A DNA stretch of 64,000 bases from the NCBI GenBank assembly GCA_002270565.1, contig NQMI01000006.1:640244-704243 (forward strand), given 5' to 3'. Positions within the stretch are counted from its first letter, which is position 1. Each line of letters opens with the position of its first letter. The position numbers and the translations under genes were made by a program. This document shows, in pieces, positions 55,860-64,000 of the stretch. The notes beneath the pieces are model-generated. The model was given only the letters and a program-made list of their open reading frames with translations. It ran no database searches and was not told where the DNA came from. Origin of the DNA: Stenocarpella maydis. Taxonomy: Eukaryota > Ascomycota > Sordariomycetes > Diaporthales > Diaporthaceae.

Positions 55860-57065
55860 ATGAGCTCCAAACAAGGCGCACCTGTCACGTCTACTTGCGC
55901 TTCTGGGACCCCGGCCGACCACACTCGTCGATCCCCAACTCCGCCCTCAAGTTCGTCCTCTAAAAGTTCTCACCCGCCCCTAATTGGCAATCTTCAGCCC
56001 CCTCCTCTGCCTTACTTGCCCAATGTGCACTTTGCCATTAATCCACACAACCCCCTGCCGCCCTTCGATTTTGGGACGGATATCACAACCCAGATCCAAA
56101 AGAATGGAATCCGAATCCATGGCCCTTTGGTGACAACGCGCCCAAAGGTATTGTCGCCCAGTACCTCGCGCATCTACCAAGGAAGTCAACCAAGGCAAGG
56201 GACAAAACTCTTCCCAAGGACCAGGTTACGCACAACCTGGTAGTCACCCAGCAGATCCGCTGCGGCAATGACTGTTTGACTCAGGTGGTGCGGTTTCTCG
56301 TGAATGGAGAGGAGCGTGTCGCTACGATATTCGACCCCCTGTACGTCGGGATTGGTAGATGTAACGAGTATGGATTTCCGCCCACATACTACTCAGAGCG
56401 CTTCTACTCGTGCGAGGCGACTGCATATATGAGAATCAAGGAGAGTGGCCTGGATGGACGATATACCCCCAAATTCTATGTTTGTTGGGTCCTCGAGCTA
56501 CCGTTGCATAATGGCCAAGGCAATGTGGTCTATCGCGAGGTCTACCTAGTGTTGCACGCGACACCATAGAGGCCCTCGTGAAACGTGGAGAAGCCGAAAG
56601 AATTCCCCCCGAAACTAGGGTAAACCTGATGGATAAGCTCATGGAGGCTTTCAGCCACCTCGCCTTCATCGGGGTAAGACACGACGACAAATCCTAGGAA
56701 CTTCATGGTAGCCAAGGATGCAACGGAAGAATGGCGGATCACGCTTAGATTTCAGTCACTCTCGTGTACGGGACCTACCCAGTTCTATCTGGCGGACAAC
56801 ATCTCGAGCCCGGGGACGGAAGCGGCCTGAAAATCCAATGACTGTTTTGAGGGATATTTGGCCGACGTATTGTCGTGGCTGGATACCCGAGAAATGTGAC
56901 GGCCGCACTGAGGCTAGTTTGGGTGAGAGGCTTGAGCACATGGAGAAGCGATGGGGAAATTCTCCCATGTACGAACCTGTCGACCGCACCAAACTGAATA
57001 AATACATCGCTTCTCTTCGTCGAAAGGAACTCGAAGCGCAGGATATCAGACACCATCAAGTATAG
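55860..57065 (+). pseudogene. Fungal protein-kinase-like gene, frameshifted
   Basis: A Ser/Pro-rich start (ATG 55860) leads, through frame changes, into blocks typical of a fungal kinase-like family. NEYGFPPTYYSERFYSCEAT (about 56375) is followed by a hinge-like FYVCWVLELPL and RIPPETRVNLMDKLMEAFSH (about 56600). Then comes a catalytic-loop equivalent GVRHDD + PRNFMV (56674-56710), where the H-x-D ... N pattern of kinases is split by a one-base shift and a TAG. LDFSHSRVRDLP (about 56750) would be the DFG-like step, again in a shifted frame. The block from MTVLRDIWPTY to 57065 closes the domain. At least three frameshifts, two within the active site, make it inactive. It is divergently placed 1.2 kb from the nuclease-like relic. 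Confidence 0.65.
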
Positions 57066-57440
57066 CACCCAGGGAACTCTCTTTGTTGACTTCCCCAAAT
57101 TACTCAGAGAGAACATTGAATGCCACCGAGACCTCCCAGCATTAGGGTGCAGAGGGCTTCGGCCACATTCTTTCGTAGCTTATATAAGGAGTTAGCAATG
57201 CCAACTATAAGTATTATAGTTCTTGATATTATATTTCTGGATTTGGGCATATGAATACTCAGGGCTGCAGGATGCTTCTGGGCCATGGAGACCAGACTGG
57301 GTGCAGGAAAGTATTACTCCTATACATGTAGGCCTGGCGAAAGCCCCCTTTATTGCTGAGAGGTTCTATGCGAGTGACGTTAAAACCAAAAGTACTAGCA
57401 AGCTAGCTTGAACCGAGACGGTGATACCTAGTTATGTAGA
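57066..57440. other. Intergenic, nothing found
   Basis: Short frames only; contains TATA-like runs near 57180-57230. Confidence 0.4.
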
Positions 57441-57906
57441 TTATACTAAGACAAAAGATTGTTTCCTCCCCATTAAATGACTTATCTTATTCAATGTCTC
57501 ACGGTTCTGACGCAGCCTTCCAATCCGTTCAAATACAACTTGATCCGTGTCCCGATATTTTTGTGACAGCACCAAGAAAATGGCACAATTGGGGTCGTCT
57601 TCTTGGTAAGGAGATGTGAGTAGCCAGAAGTACCCAATCGGCGAGGCTGATTTGAGCTGACTTTTGTCAATTTTTATCTCAGGTCCTGAAATTGCCTGGA
57701 AAACGACCGGCCTCAGAAATCTGCGTGTCGCCATCATGGAAGGACACTCGGTGCTTCCAAAGTTGCCATCTGGATAGAGGAGCGTGCCCTCGATGGCATA
57801 CCCGGTAATGGTGATGGTGGTGCCTTCTTTGTTCAAGGGTCCGAACAGATTTTATGGATCCTTGAGATTTAGCTTGATGTTCGCCACGGTGAACTCTGGA
57901 TGCGGC
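57441..57906 (-). pseudogene. C-terminal gene fragment with one internal TAA
   Basis: A minus-strand frame is open from about 57906 to 57441 except for TAA at 57852-57854, where CAA would give a continuous reading. Upstream it reads PEFTVANIKLNLKDP and downstream GTTITITGYAIEGTLLYPDG, then PIGYFWLLTSPYQEDD and FLVLSQKYRDTDQVVFERIG. The composition is strand-rich and protein-like. The 5' part would lie in or beyond the N gap at 57997-58001, where the minus frame LINGLLRHDLGHQVYRPIGM AAS (58021-58100) may belong to the same gene. Family unknown. Confidence 0.4.
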
Positions 57907-57996
57907 TCAGTGACGTGGGTTGTAGTTGGTCTTCGTTCTTAATCCGGTCACAATACCTTTTTCATTTGTTTTTTTTTTTTTAAAAAAAAAAGTTGG

Positions 57997-58001
57997 NNNN
58001 N
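57997..58001. other. Assembly gap (five N) in a homopolymer
   Basis: Five N follow a T-run and an A-run (57968-57991) and precede GGGGGG. Gap size and flanking homopolymer lengths should not be trusted. Confidence 0.95.
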
Positions 58002-58107
58002 GGGGGGCTGCGGCAGTCCCATGGCCAACTAATGTTGATGCAGCCATCCCAATGGGCCGGTATACTTGATGTCCAAGGTCATGACGGAGCAGCCCATTGA
58101 TCAGCAC

Positions 58108-59613
58108 TAGGCCTTAGTTCTGTTCTCGATCCCCGCCTCCTCCAGTTAAGTGATAATGGGATGCTGGAGTCCTTCATCCACAGTCCGGCCACATGTGTAA
58201 TTGTCTCGAAGATTACGGGCGATAGATATCGTTCCTGGAAGAACCAGGCCTTTGAAGTTAGAGGGCGACTATTACTATGCCATCGTGTATCGGCAGTGAT
58301 GAAGCTACCATGATGTTTTCCATGCTCTGGGGAGCCAGGCTTTTAGAGTCCTTCGCTGCAGTTGCTTGCGCCTGGAATACAGAACATGGCAGTCCAGGGG
58401 CCCAAGGAGGACGCACCCCTATCCCATAAGTAATCAGGACCCGTACTATGCAGGCCTATGCAGTGTGTAGTGTACGTGGCCGCATAGCGTCAATGCATGA
58501 ATAGCTGCTTGTGTGTTGACCGTATCCACCCAAGATGGCGAAAACTCCTGACTGCCGGCCCTGGGGTTACATCCGATAATGCAGCCGAATGCCCCTAGAA
58601 AGAATTTGCAGGCCTCCAAGGGCTAGCATGTTATTACAACCCGTTGCTGCGTGGTACACAGAGGCTTGGCCTTCATTCCACCCCCACTCCCGGGGACGCC
58701 TATTGGTGACGCTTGGACTCTGAACTCTGTGGTATTTGGAAGCTTCAGACCGGAGGACAAGCGTCTGTGCTGCGCGGTTCTGCTTTGGGCAGCGCATCCG
58801 TCGGGAGGACTTTGGTTACGATGTGCCGACAGGAAGTTCGCGGCTGTACAATGCTGATGTGTACCTAGGTAGATACTACATACCACGATGCTATCATGCT
58901 GCGCTGGATGCAAGCGTTCCACCCTACGATGGAGTCAATCCCACTCGTAATTCCACTTTGAGGGCTCACCGTACCTTCAGGTTCATGTATGCTCGCAGGA
59001 CAACAGTCGGTGTTTGGATCGGCGTTCTTCATTGGCATCGCTAAACCTCCCCACGATTAGCTTTGTTAGCCTGGGCCCTTGTGGATACATGGGGAGAAGT
59101 TGAGAATATCGTTTTATATTTCAGTTTTTTAGCTAAACGAGTCCTGAGACTCATCCCCCATAATCATGTGATAAAAAGAAGGTAAATAGCATTTGAGAGG
59201 GTTTAAGAGGTGGGTGACCTCATCCAGGCTGACAATGAAGATAAGTAGGCTCCTATGCCGAGCTAACGAAACTTATCCTGGCGGAGTGTACACTTGCATC
59301 GTGTCGAGTCATGCACATAAGAATGGCTCCAATATTACTGGGCTGGGCCATCCGAGAGATCCCCAAACTTTAAAATTTAAACAACTTCACCTGGCTACTC
59401 AAAGGTCCCAACGATCCACATCAATCAAAATTAACATTCGAAACCCTCCTATGCTTGCTGGTCCAGATCTATCCTTCTCCTTTACTCTCAGTCCTGAGGT
59501 TGCGGATCCGCATGTCCAGGTGCGAAGCCGCCGACACGCTCCTGGAGTTAAGCGCTGCTCGCGTATGGCCAGACTGACACGGCTTGAGCACTTGTGAGCC
59601 CAGTACTCTGCTA
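58108..59613. other. Intergenic, no supported gene
   Basis: Frames at 58567-59044 and 59193-59597 overlap on both strands without features. A TACCTAGGTA palindrome lies at 58862-58871. Confidence 0.4.
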
Positions 59614-61348
59614 ATGAAGACGCTTCTACCCCCGCATTTCGTCCTTGAGGAGGTGACAAGTAATGACTTGGTCATTGCGTCGCTTGCGTGGGGCTTCACG
59701 CTGGGGTTCGGCTGGTTGACAGTATCCTCGGCTATCGCCCAGACCGCTAAGACCTGGAAACGGTATGGAACTCGATCGATACACGTAGGTACAGGTTCTT
59801 TTCGTTTTATTTCTACTTCAATATTTGATCTTAGCCCCTCTTGCATAGGATTAACAGTTTGCCGTGGCTCAGAACACCTACATATGGATGATATGGCTCG
59901 AGGTGGTCGTTTGCACTATCTTCTCGGTTATATGTTGGCTGTATCTGAAAGGGACGATACCACCAAGGTGAGTACATCAACCGGCTTCGTGTGGAGACAT
60001 GCCCACCCAATGAAGTATCTTCTTGTTGACAAAACACGGACGCCGTAGCTTTGCCTTCTACTTCGCCATCCTCACGACATGGGCTTTGCAAGTTCAGTTT
60101 CTACTCCAGATCATCATCAACCGCTGCTCAATTCTCCTCCCTGACAAGCGGGCTGCACGGCGCTTGAAGTTCTACGTGGCCCTCCTAATCACCGCCATCA
60201 ACAGTACGTACCATGCCCCTCTTTCCACTGCGCACCGGCTGTCATGTTTGGGCCTCTCCCCGAATTCACCAATATGGCACCCGCACCAGTTGGCTAACAT
60301 GCAATTAATCATAGTCTCGGTGTACTGCATATGGATTCCCGCGCGGTTGCAAGTTTCGGAACGATATATCCATATCAATGAATTCTGGGATCGCACAGAA
60401 AAGGTCATCTACCTGCTTGTCGACGGAGCACTCAACCTTTACTTCATCATAATTGTCAAACAGAACCTTGTGGCCAACGGCTTGAAGAAGTACAAAAAAC
60501 TCACGAACTTCAACATCTTCATCATCGGCTTTTCCTTATCAATGGACATTCTAATCATCAGCATGATGAGTCTTAATAATACTTTTGTGTAAATACTCCC
60601 CCAACCCCGCAACCACAAGAATCGGTTCGCGCCGGCGTAGTAGCCAGGATCGCAACACAGCTCCTAGGAATTGAAACTAACCATATTGCACGCTGTTAGT
60701 TATATGCAATTTCACCCGCTCGCATACATGGTGAAGCTCAATATCGAAATGAAAATGTCGGACCTCATTGTGAAAATCGCGAAGAAACAGGAGCGCCTGC
60801 CAACGTACCATTCAAGCATGCACCGAAGGCCCGGTATCGGCTCCAGAATGCCTAGCTTCACCACTGGCAGCCGGAATCATACGATACAACCTCTGCCTCC
60901 GTCGAGAAACGCCGTCCCATTCCGAGTGTGGCAGAGCAATGCATCAACGGGCATGGATAGCGTCATAGTGTCACAACGAGGCAGCGTTAATATCCCGGCC
61001 GACGAGCTGACATTCGTGACCGTCCCCGATGACCCTGTCTGGAATACACCAGGGATGACTTCCAGGGCAGATGACGCCAATACATCCGACACACCACTAG
61101 AGTTGTACATGGTGAAGGAGGTAACTGTGGGGTCGGACATTGTGCGTCGGTCGACATTTGAACCTAATGGAAGCCAGGGTAGGCTGGGAAACAACTGGGA
61201 CCGAGGTTCCTCATCCTCATTGAATGGAAGGGATCGTATGGACGATATGGCTTCGCTGCGGGACACGCCACGTCTGGTAATATGGGATGGCTGTCCAACC
61301 ATGTCTACGGCGATCGCGACAGGGAGAAAGAACGAACGACAAATTTAA
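59614..61348 (+). CDS. Five-exon fungal integral membrane protein
   Basis: Exons 59614-59784, 59873-59967, 60049-60203, 60315-60588 and 60700-61348 give 447 residues. Donors are GTAGGT, GTGAGT, GTACGT and GTAAAT; phases 0, 2, 1 and 2 agree with open frames. There are about seven hydrophobic spans: LVIASLAWGFTLGFGWLTV, a span made by exon 2 (TYIWMIWLEVVVCTIFSVIC), FAFYFAILTTWALQVQFLLQ, one across intron 3 into SVYCIWIPARLQ, VIYLLVDGALNLYFIII, FNIFIIGFSLSMDILIISMM and a short last one ending QFHPLAYMVKLNIEM. The C-terminal 190 residues are cytosolic-type, Ser/Thr-rich and disordered. The layout matches a widespread uncharacterised Pezizomycotina seven-span family; a receptor-like or sensory role is a guess. 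No neighbouring gene suggests a partner. Confidence 0.85.
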
Positions 61349-62358
61349 AGAAAAGTAGTGGATCGTCTTCAACAAGGCGCTATGGCCTCCATTAGCCTCT
61401 AATCAAGATGTCGTCCATCAGGAGTCACATTCAAGTGGGTCTGTAACTTGGGAGAGTACACACGAAAAGAACTTTCGCCCCGGAGAAAGGATTTAGTTCA
61501 ATATATACATATACCCTTCCCGAGTATCCTTTAAAGAGATCAGAAGGCCACAAGCTTGTAAAACAATCCCTCGCTAAGAGTAAGTATCGACTACGGCTAG
61601 ATAGTTAAACGGTGAAATACAAGTTAACTCGCCAACAGTCAGCCGCCCACAGTGCCAGAGGTTGCATCATGGTCATTTTGTCGATGTGTAAAGTTGAGGC
61701 CATATACGCCCCGCCAGCCACGGCAAGAGAACCTGGCGAGTTTCACCTGAAACTTGGGCACAATCTCAGTGTTGGCATCAATAGTCCCATAAAATGGCTT
61801 CCCTCTCCGTTAGATACGATAACTTCCAGAAACCTACAAACAAATTCTCATGGATATAACTGAGGTTTAGGTAATGGCTCGACTGCTTCCCACTGGGGAC
61901 ACAAGTTCAAGCAGACCTGCCCGGATCTCGGGCAGGGTTCGATTTAGGCTTAATGCCACGGGAAAATCAATCAAGCGCCGGATGCAACTGAGCCCCTGCA
62001 TGTCTGCAATTCGGACAGGGGATGGACGGCCCCTTACAAGTTTGGACATTTCCAGAGGAGCCTTCCTGGGCTTTTGAGGATTCCGTCTCCCTCCGCAGCT
62101 CCGATCCAGCCTAGCGCATGTCCCTGTTCTCCAGGACCAACGGCCCGAATTCTACATGTGTATCAGGTAAATCATCAGTGATACATTCGACATGAGCAGA
62201 ACGAGTGGACCTCCGGCGCATTGCCTCCGAAATGGCAGTTTGATGGCGGAAATAAAAGGCATGGCACTGCCTAGACTTGGGAATGGCGTCCTCTGCGGAC
62301 AAGCTTTTGCCAAGTTCTTGTCCATCATCAATAGCCATTATTTGAGGTCTCAGCCAAG
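61349..62358. other. Upstream region of the GH7 gene
   Basis: No supported gene. Holds a perfect 8-bp-arm hairpin (CCTGCCCG-GATCT-CGGGCAGG, 61917-61937) and an AATAAAAG TATA-like box about 110 bp before the GH7 ATG (near 62250). Confidence 0.45.
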
Positions 62359-63618
62359 ATGGCGCCCACACTGAGACCGACTACCACAGCAGCAGCCTTC
62401 TTGTTGCTGCAGCTGACAGCCGCTCAGCAGCCTGGGACTATAACCCCCGAAGTACACCCCAAGCTCACAACCTCCAAGTGTACAGCTGCAGGGGGGTGTG
62501 TTGAGCAAAATACATCTGTAGTGCTTGACTGGAACTATCGCTGGATACACACCGCGGATTATGCATCGTGCACGACCTCGACCGGCATCAACGCGACACT
62601 GTGCCCCGACCAGGCAGCCTGCAGCAAGAACTGCCTCATTGAGGGTGCAAACTACACCGCCGCAGGCATCGTTACCTCGGGTTCGTCGATGACCTTGTCT
62701 CAATATGTCCCCTCAGAGTCCGGCCTTTCAAGCGTCTCGCCCCGGGTCTACCTGCTCGACGACGACAACAGCAACTACGTCTCATTCCAGCTGCTCGGCC
62801 AGGAGCTCACCTTCGACGTGGACCTGTCGACGCTGCCCTGCGGCCAGAACGGCGCGCTCTACCTCTCCGAGATGGACATCTCTGGCGGGCGGAGCGACCT
62901 GAACAAGGGCGCAGCCAACTACGGTGCAGGCTACTGCGACGCGCAGTGTCCAGTCCAGACATGGAAGAACGGGACCCTCAACACGGACAAGTCGGGCTTC
63001 TGCTGCAACGAGATGGACGTACTCGAGTCGAACCGCGAGGCCGCCGCCTTCACGCCTCACCCCTGCGCGGACGACGCCTCCAACTGCGACAAGGGCGGCT
63101 GCGGCTTCAACCCCTACAACCAGGGCTACCGGGACTACTGGGCCCCCGGCGGCACCGTCGACACGAGCAAGCCATTCACCGTGACCACCCAGTTCATCAC
63201 CGACGACGGCACGACCTCGGGGACCCTCAGCGAGATCCGGCGCATCTACCAGCAGGGCAGCGTGACCGTCCCGAGCGCCATCTCCGCGCCCGGCGGGGAC
63301 TCCATAAACTCGACGTGGTGCGCCGCCGTCGATGGCAGCGCCGAGCAGTTCGGTAACCTGAAGACGATGGGCGAGGCCCTCGGCCGCGGGATGGTTCTGG
63401 CGTTTAGCATGTGGAACGATAATAGTCAATTTATGAATTGGCTTGATAGCGGTTCCAACGGACCGTGTAGCGCCACCGAGGGTGATCCGGCTATTATCCA
63501 GAAGGATAACCCGGATACGCATGTGGTGTTCAGCAATATCAAGTGGGGGGACATTGGCTCGACGTTCCCCAGCAACTCGACATCTACCAAGCTGAAGAGA
63601 GGCCTGATTAAGCACTAG
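62359..63618 (+). CDS. Secreted GH7 endoglucanase (EG I / Cel7B type)
   Basis: An intronless 419-residue frame. The signal peptide (about 1-22, ending TAAQ) is followed by [15 protein letters not shown], the usual mature GH7 start. The catalytic signature [10 protein letters not shown] places the nucleophile at Glu218, a helper Asp at 220 and the acid/base at Glu223, all intact. Other GH7 landmarks are [18 protein letters not shown] [22 protein letters not shown] and the closing [16 protein letters not shown]. The overall match is to endoglucanase I rather than cellobiohydrolase (shorter, fewer tunnel loops). It cleaves internal beta-1,4 bonds in cellulose outside the cell. There is no linker or cellulose-binding module after the catalytic domain. 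The coding bias changes: third positions are very GC-rich up to about 63400 and AT-richer after it. Confidence 0.96.
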   Translation: MAPTLRPTTTAAAFLLLQLTAAQQPGTITPEVHPKLTTSKCTAAGGCVEQNTSVVLDWNYRWIHTADYASCTTSTGINATLCPDQAACSKNCLIEGANYTAAGIVTSGSSMTLSQYVPSESGLSSVSPRVYLLDDDNSNYVSFQLLGQELTFDVDLSTLPCGQNGALYLSEMDISGGRSDLNKGAANYGAGYCDAQCPVQTWKNGTLNTDKSGFCCNEMDVLESNREAAAFTPHPCADDASNCDKGGCGFNPYNQGYRDYWAPGGTVDTSKPFTVTTQFITDDGTTSGTLSEIRRIYQQGSVTVPSAISAPGGDSINSTWCAAVDGSAEQFGNLKTMGEALGRGMVLAFSMWNDNSQFMNWLDSGSNGPCSATEGDPAIIQKDNPDTHVVFSNIKWGDIGSTFPSNSTSTKLKRGLIKH

Positions 63619-64000
63619 GATACCATACAGCATGTGGATAGGCTTTTAGAAGAGTGTATATTAACTAGGGTTCTGTGATTGTATATACGTCGCTTGTATC
63701 TAGGATTGAATATAGATTGATATTGATCTGCGGATAACGAGCCGAAAATTTGCAACTCTTGCCTCCGGTCATTGTGCCCGCGGGTATCGCGTTTTTGAAG
63801 CTAAAGACTTTATGAAAAAGAAGCAGCGAAGTGATCCCTTTACAAGCAGCCACGTCGATGACGACTGGGCGTGGGCGCGGACATGTCCCAGGTGGCTAAT
63901 GAACAAACTCAGGCTGGCCTATGGGGTTGGTGATCAGACCCGAGATCCTAGGGCCAGACAGAGTATGGGAATTCTTTAGAGGGGAGGGCTGCAAACTCGT
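63619..64000. other. 3' flank of the GH7 gene
   Basis: AT-rich immediately after the stop; no further gene is visible before the window ends. Confidence 0.5.

Noticed and set aside
61936..61950. GGTTCGATT as a possible tRNA B box
   Set aside because: No A box, no cloverleaf stems and no anticodon arm can be drawn from the preceding 80 bases.
62782..63633. A 283-codon minus-strand frame opposite the GH7 gene
   Set aside because: It is the shadow of a GC3-rich coding sequence; the plus strand has the full GH7 signature.

Overview
The window looks like nuclear DNA of a filamentous ascomycete (Pezizomycotina, probably a Sordariomycete). Reasons: genes carry short introns (about 50-200 bp) with GTRAGT-type donors and CTRAC branch sites. 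Fungal families are present: a GH7 endoglucanase, a GH18 chitinase, a pepsin-like protease, a SurE-type phosphatase relic and a fungal seven-span membrane protein. Two AT-rich, stop-riddled transposons sit beside GC-richer genes. The assembly is a draft, with one N at 23791 and five at 57997-58001, so some frameshifts could be sequence errors.

Layout. 0-3.2 kb: a decayed or heavily split coding region on the minus strand. 6.0-8.0 kb: a divergent pair of small Cys-motif, Lys-rich genes. 12.2-13.0 kb: a secreted effector-like protein. 13.7-15.7 kb: gene fragments around a small inverted-repeat element. 17.5-18.8 kb: a degenerate CCCH zinc-finger locus with a local duplication. 19.8-20.3 kb: a three-exon small gene visible mainly by its splice sites. 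21.6-22.1 kb: a two-exon small gene. 22.2-27.1 kb: an AT-rich element with inverted termini of about 100 bp. 29.2-31.3 kb: a two-exon gene with one in-frame TAG. 32.0-33.5 kb: a secreted aspartic-protease homologue with its first catalytic Asp replaced by Lys. 38.4-39.9 kb: a five-exon Myb/SANT-like gene. 41.6-42.5 kb: a SurE-like pseudogene. 43.1-44.2 kb: GH18 chitinase. 46.6-47.8 kb: a four-exon alpha/beta hydrolase with a GC-AG intron. 49.2-52.9 kb: a Mutator-like element nested inside a TA-flanked inverted-repeat element. 53.1-57.1 kb: two divergent pseudogenes, one nuclease-like and one kinase-like. 59.6-61.3 kb: a five-exon membrane protein. 62.4-63.6 kb: GH7 endoglucanase.

How it fits together. 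The intact secreted products (GH7, GH18, effector-like protein, protease homologue) suit a plant- or litter-associated fungus, but they are scattered on both strands with transposons between them, so I see no biosynthetic or operon-like cluster. Broken genes, several with single C-to-T-type stops, and nested transposons mark this as an accessory, fast-decaying compartment. I could not run homology searches. Exon structures were inferred by reading splice signals and checking that the frame stays open.
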